A stretch of 64,000 nt of DNA from Micromonospora sp. R77 (GTDB lineage: Bacteria; Actinomycetota; Actinomycetes; Mycobacteriales; Micromonosporaceae): positions 2,790,001 to 2,854,000 of the forward strand of contig NZ_JALDST010000001.1 in NCBI RefSeq assembly GCF_022747945.1, read 5' to 3'. The notes beneath the pieces were generated by a model. That model made no database searches. It saw only the letters and a list, made by a program, of their open reading frames with translations, and was not told the DNA's origin. This document shows, piece by piece, positions 36,664 to 47,283 of the stretch. Position 1 is the stretch's first letter. Every line of letters starts with the position of its first letter. A program made the translations under genes and the position numbers.

Positions 36664-38567
36664 GGACTGCCGTCACCCTCAACGGCGCCGACAACGTAGG
36701 CAAGACCACGAACGCCCGCTGGCTGGCGTCGGCGATGCCGGATATCGAGTTCACCGGGACAGTCGATCGGTGGGACCGGCGATGGGCCGAGGTGTCGCGA
36801 CAGGACTTCAGTCAGTGGTGGTTCGTCGACAGCACCACCGACGAACACATCGACCTCGTTTTCAGCTCCCACGCCGCACGGTGTGCCGCTGGCGGCCCCT
36901 TGGCTTTGGAGGACCGCGGTTGGCCGATGCTTGTGGCGACCTGCGCGGCGACAGCGGCGGTCAAGGACGGCACCTCCACCGTCGAGGCGCTCGCGCAAGT
37001 CGAGGCCAGAGCACGCCGCTATGCCCCCGCGCCGCGCCGTGAGCTACACCTGCTGCTGCGCCACAGCGACCAGCCGGCGGCCGAGGCGCACCACGCCATG
37101 GCGCGTGAACCCGTGCCGACCACCGAGCGCTACGCCGAGTATCAGCGTCGACTGGCCGAGGCGATCGACCTTCAAGTCGGCAGCGGGGAGTACCAGGCCA
37201 TCGTGGTACGCGGGCACCGCCCACTCCTCGATGTGCAGCGCGAAATCCGCCAAATCCTGACGCAACTCGACGTGCCCGTCGTTCCGCTGCCGCCAGACCG
37301 GATCCAGCACCTATGGGTGCTCGCTGGCATGTCCGAGAGTGGCAAGAGCACGGCCGGCGAGTTGCTCCGCACGGAGCACACAGCCACCAGGCTGAAGATC
37401 GGCTACCTCATGCAGCTTGCCGCCGATCGGCTCGGTGCGGCAGATCCGTATCGCGAATGGGACGAGCTGACCCAGGCGCAGATGCTCACAGAGGAGATCC
37501 TGCGGTTCGCCGCGCTGAACCCGGGCTCGCACCGGATCAGCCTAGAAAGCGCGCACCGCTTCGACGCCACGGCACATCTCCGCAGGATCTGGGGTGAGCG
37601 CTGCGAGATTGTGTTCCTCCGCCTCCCGGCCAGGCTTCGCGCGCAGCGCGCCACCGAGGCCATGCAGTCGCTCTCCGCCCGCGACGCGATCAAGCGAAGC
37701 CGGGGCGGAGACCGCATCGCGTCAATCGCCGACACGGTCATCGACAACGGCCACAGCCTCGCCGCGCTGAAGAGGGCGGTCACGGAAGTTGTTCACCCCA
37801 GGTCCGGGGCAAGGGTTCCACCGCACGCGGACACGGCCATCCCCGATGCCCTGCAACCGGTACTCGCCGACTGCGTCGCCAAACTGACCGATTCTGAGAC
37901 TGCGCTCGTCGCCGCCACCGGGAGCCTCGCCCATCAGGGCTGGCAACCGGGATGGAGCGACATCGACCTCCTTGTCGTACGCGACACGCTGCCGCTGCAC
38001 TGGCTCCGGAACAGGCGTGTACCCCGGAGCGGACCGGCGGGGGAGAAGATCGCACTGTCGTCGTTCACCACCCGGGAGATGCTCGCCGGGTTGGTCCCAC
38101 CCCGGGTACTGCACGCGGTGCGGCAGATAGCCCGCGATGGCTGCGGCCTGCTCTACCGCCGAAGCGACCTCGTACTCAACGCCTTCGACGCACCAGCCGA
38201 CGACCGCGCCTCACGCAGCGAGCTGCCGCTCGTGGCGATGGTGCTGCGGCGACTCGCCGCGAACCCCGAGCCTGATGTCCGCGCGGTCTACAAGCACGTC
38301 GTGCTGATCATGAAGATCATCCTGCGTGCCGACGGGGTGGACCTCGACGCTAGCGAGGAGGTCCGTCTCGCCTTCACCACCAGCCATCCGGACGCCGACA
38401 TCGACCTCCCACCGGTCGCCGAGATCAGTGGCAACCGGTGGCGACAGGACGAAACCCTCTCCCATCGGGTCCGCGGAGCCGCCGCCAAAATCCTCGCCTA
38501 CCACGACACGCTCGGCTGCTCGGCCGCATTCAAGACGTCCCAAATGGAAGGATCAGATCTTCAATGA
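36660..38567 (+). CDS. kinase - kinase - nucleotidyltransferase fusion
   Basis: A 635-residue protein with three recognisable parts. Residues 1-205: thymidylate-kinase-like P-loop domain (NGADNVGKTTNARWLA). Residues of about 215-380: a second P-loop kinase (LAGMSESGKSTAGELL), with RISLESAHRFDATAHLRRIW and IVFLRLPARLRAQRATEAMQ recalling dephospho-CoA- or gluconate-type kinases. Residues of about 415-600: a polymerase-beta-type nucleotidyltransferase (GSLAHQGWQPGWSDIDLLVV, GS plus DxD). I know no named family with this architecture. It is coupled by ATGA overlaps to both neighbours, so it acts in the same pathway, probably phosphorylating and nucleotidylating a small molecule. Confidence 0.75.
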   Translation: MRTAVTLNGADNVGKTTNARWLASAMPDIEFTGTVDRWDRRWAEVSRQDFSQWWFVDSTTDEHIDLVFSSHAARCAAGGPLALEDRGWPMLVATCAATAAVKDGTSTVEALAQVEARARRYAPAPRRELHLLLRHSDQPAAEAHHAMAREPVPTTERYAEYQRRLAEAIDLQVGSGEYQAIVVRGHRPLLDVQREIRQILTQLDVPVVPLPPDRIQHLWVLAGMSESGKSTAGELLRTEHTATRLKIGYLMQLAADRLGAADPYREWDELTQAQMLTEEILRFAALNPGSHRISLESAHRFDATAHLRRIWGERCEIVFLRLPARLRAQRATEAMQSLSARDAIKRSRGGDRIASIADTVIDNGHSLAALKRAVTEVVHPRSGARVPPHADTAIPDALQPVLADCVAKLTDSETALVAATGSLAHQGWQPGWSDIDLLVVRDTLPLHWLRNRRVPRSGPAGEKIALSSFTTREMLAGLVPPRVLHAVRQIARDGCGLLYRRSDLVLNAFDAPADDRASRSELPLVAMVLRRLAANPEPDVRAVYKHVVLIMKIILRADGVDLDASEEVRLAFTTSHPDADIDLPPVAEISGNRWRQDETLSHRVRGAAAKILAYHDTLGCSAAFKTSQMEGSDLQ

Positions 38568-39118
38568 CCACAGCCTTTGACGAGGTCTTGCACGCCGATC
38601 GGGTGACCCGGCTCGGGGTGGGAGACACCGCTCGTCCGATCCGCGTCGTCCACGGCCTTGATGGCATCCGCACCGACGTGGCCGCGGAACAGGTCCTGGC
38701 GACGGGACGCAGCTTGTGGAAGCGATGGTGCGAGCACCCGGCGTATCGGCCGCACGATCTTCTCCTGGGCCTGGACGCCGGCGGCATCGTGCCGACAATC
38801 GCGGTGGCCTGGGCCAGTGGTAGCCAGTATCGGCTCGCCTGGAAGGTCAACCTCGACCTACCCGGGAAGCTCGTGTTCCACGAGCCGCATGCCCGGCGTC
38901 TTGAGGTCTTCGCCTACGGCGACTTCGAAGGACTGCGCGTCCTCATCGTGGACGACGAGATCACCACTGGACTCACTCTGGCCAATCTCGTCGAGGCGCT
39001 TCGCGCGGCCGGCGCCGACATCACCGGCGCGCTCTGCCTCGTCGAAGACACCGCTGGCGAGGGCCGACAGCTACTCGAACGCAATGGGGTCCCGCTGTGC
39101 GTACTGACAACGCTGTGA
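38564..39118 (+). CDS. phosphoribosyltransferase
   Basis: A 184-residue type I PRTase. The PRPP-binding loop is VLIVDDEITTGLTL (residues of about 126-139). An upstream hood region (LLLGLDAGGIVPTIAVA) resembles xanthine/hypoxanthine-type enzymes. It would attach ribose-5-phosphate to a base or release it. ATG 38564 overlaps the previous stop. Confidence 0.87.
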   Translation: MTTAFDEVLHADRVTRLGVGDTARPIRVVHGLDGIRTDVAAEQVLATGRSLWKRWCEHPAYRPHDLLLGLDAGGIVPTIAVAWASGSQYRLAWKVNLDLPGKLVFHEPHARRLEVFAYGDFEGLRVLIVDDEITTGLTLANLVEALRAAGADITGALCLVEDTAGEGRQLLERNGVPLCVLTTL

Positions 39119-40187
39119 CCCTCACCGAGGAACCGGTGTGCCACCGTGGCGGACGGTACGTCGTCCGACGTGAACAGGCGCCGCTCGGCCGGCTCCTGCC
39201 GTATCGCCGGGCCAACGGAGAAACCCCACCCCGGCGGGCACGCCTCGACGCGGTTCGGGAAATCGGGTGGCGCGTCGACTTCGGCTCTCGCGGACTCGGC
39301 GACCTGCTACTCGGCCTCGCCATGGCACAGGCGCTTCACGACGCCACACACGACCAATTCGGCGCCCTGGAGTACGTCGGCAGCCGGGCGGACCTGATCG
39401 CCCGGTGCACCCTTCCAGTCACGGTCACTGGCGGCGACGGGCACCAACTGGGCACGCTCGGCAGCGAAGACACCTTGCAGTTCAACGCGGTACCGGAATC
39501 GCCTCCAACACTGCTCGACCTCATCGACGCCGACATTGTCGAGGTCCATGCTGCGCTGCCGATGCGCTACTACCTCGACGTCGAGCAAGCCCTCGGAGTC
39601 AGGCTCCCCGCATCCGATGACCCGTCCCCCAGGTTCCGGTCGTCGGTCGCAGCGCCGAAGCCCCTCCACGTGATCTTCGTGGCCACGACGAGTCGCCCCG
39701 ACCGCAAGGACTACGGCATCGACAAATTCGGCGCGCTCGCCGAACGCCTGTCGGCCCGCCACTCGGGCGCCTGGCGCTTCAGCCTGGTGACACCACCGGG
39801 CCACCAGCCACCGGCATCCGTCGGGCAGATCGAGGTACTTCACGGACCAACGGCGGTCGAGTGCATTGATCTGTTCGCCGCCGCCGAACTGGTCATCGGC
39901 AACGACACCGGCCTGACCCATCTCGCCGCGCTGACCATCCGAGGGGACGGCACCCAGCCGCAGGTGGTCGGCCTCTACGGACGGCACGGCTACGCCAAGT
40001 GGATCACCGGATCAGCAGGGCACCACGCGGTGGCCACCCCGTTCTCGCACCTGATGTCGGTCGCCGACGCGTGTCCCGTGCGGGACCGCTACGACGACAC
40101 TCTCTGGTCCACCGCGAGCGACCTTCGCGCCATCCCCGCCAAGGTCATAGCCGACTTCGCGGGGCAGTGCGCGGGCTGGTGGACTCG

Positions 40188-40191
<4 letters not shown>
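39097..40191 (+). CDS. GT9 (heptosyltransferase)-like glycosyltransferase
   Basis: A 364-residue protein. DFGSRGLGDLLLGLAMAQAL is the GDxLL-type N-terminal motif. The C-terminal domain has LVIGNDTGLTHLAALT and PQVVGLYGRHGYAKW, the GT9 donor-binding pattern. A heptosyltransferase-like enzyme in a Gram-positive suggests a soluble or nucleotide-linked acceptor rather than LPS. GTG 39097 overlaps the PRTase by 22 bases. Confidence 0.78.
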
Positions 40192-41347
<1,156 letters not shown>

Positions 41348-41351
<4 letters not shown>

Positions 41352-42094
41352 ATCGCCCCATCGCGGTCATCACCGGAGCAGGCACCGGCATCGGAGCGGC
41401 CATCGCCGCCCGGCTGTCAGCCGCCTTCGACCTCGTCCTGACCCACCTGCACGACGACACCAACCTCGACGCGGTCGTCGAGGCCGCCCACCGCCACGGC
41501 GCACAGACCCACACCGTCACCGGCGACCTGACCGCCGCTGACACCCAGACCGCACTCCGTACCACCGTCGAGCAACACGCCACCCAACTCGCAGTCCTGA
41601 TCAGCAACGCCGGCGCATACCCACGCATCCCGTGGAGCCGGACGGACCTCAACATCCTTCGCGACCAGCTCGAACTCAACCTCGTCACGCACGCCGCCGC
41701 GATCCGCGCCGCCACACCAGCCTTCGTCGCCAACGACTACGGCCGAGTCATCGTCGTCTCCTCAGTCATGACCCAGCTCGGACGCGTGGACCTCGCCGGC
41801 TACATCGCCGCGAAAAGCGGCCTGGAAGGACTCGTCCGCGCGCTCGCCCGCGAACTCGGCCCCCACAACATCACCGTCAACACCGTGCGGCCCGGCTCGA
41901 TCGAGGTCCCTGCAGAGCACAGCGTCGTACCCGATCACGAGGCCATGGTCCGACGCCAGCTCGACCGACAGTGCATCAAGCGACGGGGTCAACCCTCGGA
42001 CGTCGCCGCCGCCATCGCCTTCCTGGCCACCCCAGAAGCGGGATTTATCACCGGCCAAGCGATCAACGTTGACGGCGGTTGGCACCTGTCATGA
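41348..42094 (+). CDS. short-chain dehydrogenase/reductase
   Basis: A 248-residue classical SDR: AVITGAGTGIGAAIA (TGxxxGIG), LISNAGAYPR (NAG), VSSVMTQLGRVDLAGYIAAKSGLEG (Ser-Tyr-Lys triad) and C-terminal FITGQAINVDGGWHL. It resembles 3-oxoacyl or sugar-type reductases. Overlaps both neighbours by ATGA. It probably adjusts the oxidation state of the cassette product. Confidence 0.92.
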
Positions 42095-42678
42095 CGACCC
42101 TCTGGATCCGCCACGGAACCAGCCTCGACGGAATCACCATCCCCCACGCCCATGCCCGACCCGACACGCCCCTCACCGCGCGCGGCGCGGCACAGATCGC
42201 CGCCACCGCCCACGTACTTCGTGACCGCGGTGTCCGGCCCGCAATCGTGTTGACCAGCCCGCATCCGCGCGCCGCCACAAGCGCGGAGATCCTGGCTGCG
42301 CTGCTCGGCGTGCCGCTCGCCGCCCCCAACCCGCTATACGCCGAGTGGCGCGCCCCCGACTGCGTCCTCGGCAAAGGACCTGACGAGTACCCATCTGAGT
42401 ACCAGACCTGGCGCACCCACCGGCTCCGCGACCCGGACTCAACCCTGGCCGGCGGCGAAAGCCTTACTGCGTTTTACGAACGGGCGATGGCCGCCGCGAC
42501 GGTCCTCGGACACCCGGTCGAAGGAAACATCGCCCTGATTGTCTCGCACCGAGTGCTCATCGGCGCCGTCGCGGCGATCACCGCCGGAGCGAGCCGTCCC
42601 CAGGACGTGTTCCAAGCCGCGCGCCGATTCATGCTCGAACCCGCAGGGATCTGGCCTGCCTTAGCTGAACTCCGATAG
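42091..42678 (+). CDS. histidine phosphatase family protein
   Basis: A 195-residue protein: LWIRHGTSLDG (RHG nucleophile His), LTSPHPRAATSAEILA, ECxx-like acidic loop, and IVSHRVLIGAV (second catalytic His). Members remove phosphate from sugars or nucleotides; a role as last dephosphorylation step in the cassette is likely. It overlaps the SDR stop (ATGA) and its 3' end overlaps the convergent NUDIX gene by 18 bases. Confidence 0.9.
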   Translation: MTTLWIRHGTSLDGITIPHAHARPDTPLTARGAAQIAATAHVLRDRGVRPAIVLTSPHPRAATSAEILAALLGVPLAAPNPLYAEWRAPDCVLGKGPDEYPSEYQTWRTHRLRDPDSTLAGGESLTAFYERAMAAATVLGHPVEGNIALIVSHRVLIGAVAAITAGASRPQDVFQAARRFMLEPAGIWPALAELR

Positions 42679-43107
42679 CAACGCGTCAGTGTTCGCGAGG
42701 ATGAAATCCTTCAGGGCCTCAGGCTTCAGATCGACCTCGGGAAGGCGGTCGACAGCCACCCGGTCCAGGGCATAGCCACCACGGCCCGGATCAGTGAACT
42801 CCGCGCCCGTGCGGGCGCTCTCGTCTACCCGGGTGAGCCGGCAGGATACGAAGTACTGTACGGACACTCCCTCGCCCGACAGCGAGCTGAACAAGAACAC
42901 CTGGCTGAGCCGTTCTGCCTCTGCGCCCAACTCCTCCCGCAGCTCACGGCGCAGGGCCGCATCGAGCGATGCGTCCGTCGGCTCAAGGCCGCCACCGGGC
43001 GCAGTCCAGTAAGGGGCTTGGCCAGGCTTCGTCCTCTTGATCAACACGAGCTGATCGCGTTCATCCCACAGGATCGCCCGTACTGACCGACGCACGACTT
43101 CGCGCAT
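42661..43107 (-). CDS. NUDIX hydrolase
   Basis: A 148-residue protein. The Nudix box is GGGLEPTDASLDAALRRELR followed by EELGAE, with all catalytic Glu in place. It begins MREVVRRSVRAILWDERDQLVLIKRT. ATG 43107 chosen. It is convergent with the cassette and slightly overlaps it. It hydrolyses a nucleoside-diphosphate derivative, possibly the cassette product or a toxic intermediate. Confidence 0.92.
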   Translation of the reverse strand: MREVVRRSVRAILWDERDQLVLIKRTKPGQAPYWTAPGGGLEPTDASLDAALRRELREELGAEAERLSQVFLFSSLSGEGVSVQYFVSCRLTRVDESARTGAEFTDPGRGGYALDRVAVDRLPEVDLKPEALKDFILANTDALLSEFS

Positions 43108-43338
43108 GTAGACCCCATCACATTTAGACGACCCTGCCGAACCAAAGTTACCGCGAGACGTACGGCGGACGTCACCGTCCGGGCCATGCCGAGGACCGTC
43201 CGACAACCATCGATGGTTACCCACCGGGCCGCACCCGGACCTACCGGCACACGAACGGCTCCCGGCTGGCTCTTGGCACAAAGCACCTCGACCACGACAG
43301 CGACTGCACTGTCGTACGGGCGTCCTAGCGTGGCACGC

Positions 43339-44019
43339 ATGCGTAGGTCGATGGGAAGTCCGACTGGCCGTTACCAGGCAGCCTGCGGTGATGGGCACTG
43401 CGCGTTGCAGGGCGGCGCGGGCCGCTCCAAGTTGCAGGGGCAGATCTTCACGCTCCTAGACCTGGCCCTCGGGCCGGGCATCAGCGACGCGCCGGTCGCT
43501 ACGGCGGTCGGCCGTGTCAACGTCGACATGCTCTTCCGCCTCGGCGCGGGCAACATCGTCGTGGAGTACGACGGCGCCTACTTTCACCAGCACCGAGCGC
43601 GCACAGACAGGATCAAAGCGGACGCGTTGCGAAGACGTTCGGAGCTGCTGCCGGCACACGTGCTGCGCATCCGGGAGCAGCCGCTGCCGCGCCTACATCA
43701 TCACAATGTGCTTGCACCGCCGCGGCCGACGCCGCAGCAGTGCGCACAGCTTGCGCTGTTACACATGCTGCACACTCTGTCTCGAAGCCTTCCCGGGGAC
43801 GTGTTGGCCGAGCTCGAACCTCGCATCCAGGCTTTCCTGCAGGCCGGAAAGCAGCTCGCGCCCGATGTGATCGCGTGCGTGATGTGTCGGCATCTCCAGC
43901 CGGCCCTGCATAGCGACTTTCGTGACCGATGGTGCTGCGGCGGCCCGACGGAATTCCGGTACCGCGAGGTGCTGCGGCGGGCGAGGCGAGACTTGCTCGT
44001 CGCCAGTGACCCCGATTGA
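43339..44019 (+). CDS. Vsr/DUF559-like endonuclease-fold protein
   Basis: A 226-residue protein. The core VNVDMLFRLGAGNIVVEYDGAYFHQH, then RIKADALRRRSELLPAHVLRIREQPLPRL, follows the Vsr/DUF559 pattern (Asp, ExxG/Y-type acidic, His/Lys helix) seen in PD-(D/E)xK nucleases. Cysteines at CGDGHC near the start and CVMC ... CC near the end may bind zinc. ATG 43339 is likely; 43351 possible. A DNA-cleaving defence or repair enzyme is plausible. Confidence 0.62.
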   Translation: MRRSMGSPTGRYQAACGDGHCALQGGAGRSKLQGQIFTLLDLALGPGISDAPVATAVGRVNVDMLFRLGAGNIVVEYDGAYFHQHRARTDRIKADALRRRSELLPAHVLRIREQPLPRLHHHNVLAPPRPTPQQCAQLALLHMLHTLSRSLPGDVLAELEPRIQAFLQAGKQLAPDVIACVMCRHLQPALHSDFRDRWCCGGPTEFRYREVLRRARRDLLVASDPD

Positions 44020-44110
44020 TCCGTGGCCGAGGGCCACAGGCCGACCGCCTAGTTGGCGCGTAGCCAAAATACGTCACCTGGCGGCAAGTGAAGCAGCGAG
44101 CGGAGGCAGT

Positions 44111-44539
44111 ATGGGTGTTCCTCGTAATCCGTTGCGCTTGCCCGACGGCCGCGTGGTATATGGCCGGTGGCCGCAGGGGATGCCCGCGACAGGTGAGGGT
44201 CCCTACATCGCTGCCTTGGCTCGCCAGGCCGGCGGCGTCTGCGAGGTGGTTCTACCGGTGGGCCGGGCTGACGTGGCCAACCCCACGACCGTCTTCGAGG
44301 TCGAGCCTGCCAGCCAGTGGCGGACTGCCATCCGCCAGGTCCTCGGCTACGCGGGGCAGACCGGCCTGGTTCCGGCCATCGCGCTTTTCGGCCCGGAGGA
44401 TTACCTGCGCATCTATCTGTTCGTGCGGGATCGCCTGCCGGGTCTAGAGCTCTGGGTCTACCGGCATCGGTGGGAACATGTCCAGAGCAGGAAGGCCGCC
44501 GCTTTGAAGTACCAGTCGTCCTACACAATCCGCACCTGA
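44111..44539 (+). CDS. hypothetical protein, nuclease-like fold possible
   Basis: A 142-residue protein starting MGVPRNPLRLPDGRVVYGRWP. FEVEPASQWRTAIRQVLGYAGQTG resembles the E-x-E/K plus helix pattern of restriction-endonuclease-like folds (compare EVK...QLLxY). It ends with LELWVYRHRWEHVQSR. ATG 44111 follows GCGGAGG. Assignment is weak. Confidence 0.55.
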   Translation: MGVPRNPLRLPDGRVVYGRWPQGMPATGEGPYIAALARQAGGVCEVVLPVGRADVANPTTVFEVEPASQWRTAIRQVLGYAGQTGLVPAIALFGPEDYLRIYLFVRDRLPGLELWVYRHRWEHVQSRKAAALKYQSSYTIRT

Positions 44540-44705
44540 CCCCAGGACACCCCGACAGGTCGTGTCCGTGTTTGGCAGCGGGTGGCTGCAGAGCTGTCTG
44601 GTCTAGCCATCTCTGCCTGCCCTGCTCGTCCGAAGCCGGCGGCGAAGCGGCGTCAAGCGGGGAGGCTCGGCAACCCGGCTGAATTTGTGGGCCCTGGCGC
44701 GGTCG

Positions 44706-45530
44706 CTATCGAATCGGTTCCAGGTGACGGCGCTTCAGCAGGTGGCAAGCGGACAGGAGCAGGAAGTACGTTGACTTGGCCGCGAGCAGGAAGGCTTCGT
44801 CGTCGATGACAAGCTCCACGGTGAAGCCACCGGGAACCTCGGCCTCGACTTTCCGGTGGGTTCCGTTCAGCAGCGCCCAGCCGAGGCCATGTTCGAAGCC
44901 GGAGAGTAGACGCCAGGTTGCTACCAGAAACGGAGCGAACTCGCGCTGCTGCTTGACGAAGCTCAGCTTGGGCAACTCATCCGCGACGTTGACTTTCTGG
45001 TGCACCTTGTCCCACGGGCGCCCAAGTTTGGCCGCCTCTTCGCGATATGTCTTCAGTGAGCCTCGGTCAAGATCCTTCTCGGCCTTCTCGATGAGGTGGC
45101 GAACCTCGGGGAGGACCTTGAAGGCCGCGCGTTGGCTGCGCTGCTGGTAGCAGTCGTTGACTTCGCATCGAAGCCCCCGGGTTCGGCGTTCACGGCCGTC
45201 GTCCGGGTCAAGCAGCCATGCGGCGTAGAAGGATGTCTCGAAGGTGGGCCGCAGCAGACTCCACGGCGCCCACAGCGTGGCGCCGTGATGCTTCAGCAAC
45301 GCGAGCAGCGCGAGGTGGTTATCTCTGGCGACGCCGAGGTACCTGATCACCTCCATGTAGGTGCGAGGACCGGCTACCTGCGCCTGGTCGAATGCCCGCG
45401 CGGACAGCAGGCGGTGCCCCTCCAGGGAAGGCAAGGCGTCAAGCGCCTTGAACTCCTGGTCGATCGCCTGCCAGTAGATCTGAAGGTTGCCGAGACCCAT
45501 CGACTCGCCGGTCAGAAAAGGTTCCCGCAC
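44706..45530 (-). CDS. hypothetical protein, partner of nuclease gene
   Basis: A 274-residue, mostly helical protein. ARDNHLALLALLKHHGATLWAPWSLLRPTFETSFYAAWLLDPDD recalls DUF5677-type proteins. No catalytic motif recognised. ATG 45530 was used; a second ATG lies ten codons on (45500). It begins 40 bases after the Mrr-like nuclease stop on the same strand, so the two are probably a unit. Confidence 0.65.
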   Translation of the reverse strand: MREPFLTGESMGLGNLQIYWQAIDQEFKALDALPSLEGHRLLSARAFDQAQVAGPRTYMEVIRYLGVARDNHLALLALLKHHGATLWAPWSLLRPTFETSFYAAWLLDPDDGRERRTRGLRCEVNDCYQQRSQRAAFKVLPEVRHLIEKAEKDLDRGSLKTYREEAAKLGRPWDKVHQKVNVADELPKLSFVKQQREFAPFLVATWRLLSGFEHGLGWALLNGTHRKVEAEVPGGFTVELVIDDEAFLLAAKSTYFLLLSACHLLKRRHLEPIR

Positions 45531-45570
45531 GTCGCACAGGGTAGGCGTGACTGGCCGATCCGCCTATTGG

Positions 45571-47283
45571 TTATGCGCCCGCCGCGCTGCCCGGTCCCAT
45601 CGACGGTTCTTTGTCTGGTTCCGCAGGCAGCGAGCTGACCACGGGCGACGAGCCGTCGGAGGACCTGAATTGTGCGACAACGTCGGTTCCGGCCCGGGCG
45701 GCGGCCTCGACTTCAGCGCGATTCTTAACGACGACGCGGGGGAAGCGGATCTCCACAGGACCGAGTTCTAGCTGCATGCCGGCGGGGCTGACAGCAAGGT
45801 TAGGGTGTCTGAGCACGAGCTCGCCGGGCTCGCTGGACCAGAGCGGGTGTTCCATGAAGGCGCTGACACCGTCGGCGGCCACAGGGTGGTTAAGGACGGC
45901 ATTCGGCCAGCTACCGTGACCGGTCGACAGAACCGACCAGGCCATCGCGAGCGTCTGAACGTCCGGCTCGGTCAGATCATCCGGTACCGGCTCTGACAGC
46001 CCAAGGTGCTCCTGCAGATCGTCGAGGAGCAGGACGAGGTCGGCGACATCGGCCAAGTCGGCCATGATCGGAGCAGGCAGGCTGGCCAGCCGCTGCCTGC
46101 CGAGGCAGACATGCAGCGACGCGCCGCCACCGACGCATGCCTTGACCAGCTCGGCCATCGGGCGCAGCGTCGACGGCAAGTGTCCGGCCGGACTCGCCCA
46201 GCCGAGCTTCAACTGCCCCACCAGGGCCTGCCAGCCGTCTTCCACCTTCTCGCCCGGCGGCATCGTGTAGCTCAGCTGCAGATTAGCTGTCACCGTACCC
46301 GACACGTCGGCGCCGACAGTCGTCGCGCCCGTGGAGCCGGCGAGGCGAGTGGTGAAGCTGATCGGAAGGCTGCACACCTGTCTGCCGCCGCTGTCCTCGG
46401 CAACGAGGTGAAGCAGCACTGGGGTCGCCAACTCGGCCTGCGGGGAGCTGAACTGAACCGTCCCGGGCCCAAAGCTGGGAGGAAATAGGTCCTGCAGGTC
46501 CTCCGGTAGCACCATCGTCACGTCTTCGACGAAGCGCTCCTCGACGGTCACCGAGCCTCCGAAGGCGAGGGCGTCCAGCCAACTTTGCTGAACAGCGGCG
46601 GCTGCGGCGTCGTCGGCTGGAAACGCGAACTTGCCGCGCACGGTGAAGGTTGCGTCGTTGCCGGGACGAGGCCTGATCTCGACCTGCTGGTAGTTCTCAT
46701 CAGTCGAGATCGTCCAATCCCATCGCCGAGGCGCCATCTCTGCGGCCCGGGTGTGAAGTGTTCGCTGCCGGCGGAACAAGTCAGGTACGCCGTTGACCAT
46801 CCCCGCCTGCTCCATGTTGAGCTCGGCGAGACGTTGGCTGACTTGGTACTCGTCGCCTTCGAGGAAACGGCGCAGGCCCTCGTCTTGGTTGAAGTGACCG
46901 TCGAGCCAGTCGATGCACCACCGGTCCAGCCTGACGTCCGGGTACTGCGCTTCCAGCCTTTCCCACCAGACGATTTCCGCTGGCGAGAACTCAAGTGGGA
47001 CGATCAGGACCCACTCCGACGGCGAGTGCTCCTTGACGGCCTTTGCCAGCGACTTCTTGGTCTGCGACCGCCGCGATCCGGTCATCCGGCCTGTGAAGGA
47101 CTTCACCTCGTAGACTCGCACGCCATCCCCGGAGACGTAGCGGCTGGGGATGTAGCTGTCGCGGCCACCGTCGCCCCCGGCGCCGTCGACGCCTTGCGCG
47201 TGCGGATCGATCTTCTTGATGAGAATCTTCACCGCGCGCTCAAACCGCGCCGGGTCCCGAGCAGCAGACGGCCAATGGATCAT
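45571..47283 (-). CDS. Mrr-like nuclease-domain protein, putative defence gene
   Basis: A 570-residue protein. N-terminal 150 residues look like a PD-(D/E)xK nuclease: FERAVKILIKKIDP, GAGGDGGRDSYIPS (Asp), VYEVKSFTG (ExK), and WVLIVPLEFSP ... DVRLDRWCIDWLDGHF, as in Mrr-type and effector-associated REase domains. The remaining 400 residues have no recognised domain; they read as beta-rich then helical. Such REase-plus-sensor proteins are common in defence islands. ATG 47283. Confidence 0.65.
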   Translation of the reverse strand: MIHWPSAARDPARFERAVKILIKKIDPHAQGVDGAGGDGGRDSYIPSRYVSGDGVRVYEVKSFTGRMTGSRRSQTKKSLAKAVKEHSPSEWVLIVPLEFSPAEIVWWERLEAQYPDVRLDRWCIDWLDGHFNQDEGLRRFLEGDEYQVSQRLAELNMEQAGMVNGVPDLFRRQRTLHTRAAEMAPRRWDWTISTDENYQQVEIRPRPGNDATFTVRGKFAFPADDAAAAAVQQSWLDALAFGGSVTVEERFVEDVTMVLPEDLQDLFPPSFGPGTVQFSSPQAELATPVLLHLVAEDSGGRQVCSLPISFTTRLAGSTGATTVGADVSGTVTANLQLSYTMPPGEKVEDGWQALVGQLKLGWASPAGHLPSTLRPMAELVKACVGGGASLHVCLGRQRLASLPAPIMADLADVADLVLLLDDLQEHLGLSEPVPDDLTEPDVQTLAMAWSVLSTGHGSWPNAVLNHPVAADGVSAFMEHPLWSSEPGELVLRHPNLAVSPAGMQLELGPVEIRFPRVVVKNRAEVEAAARAGTDVVAQFRSSDGSSPVVSSLPAEPDKEPSMGPGSAAGA

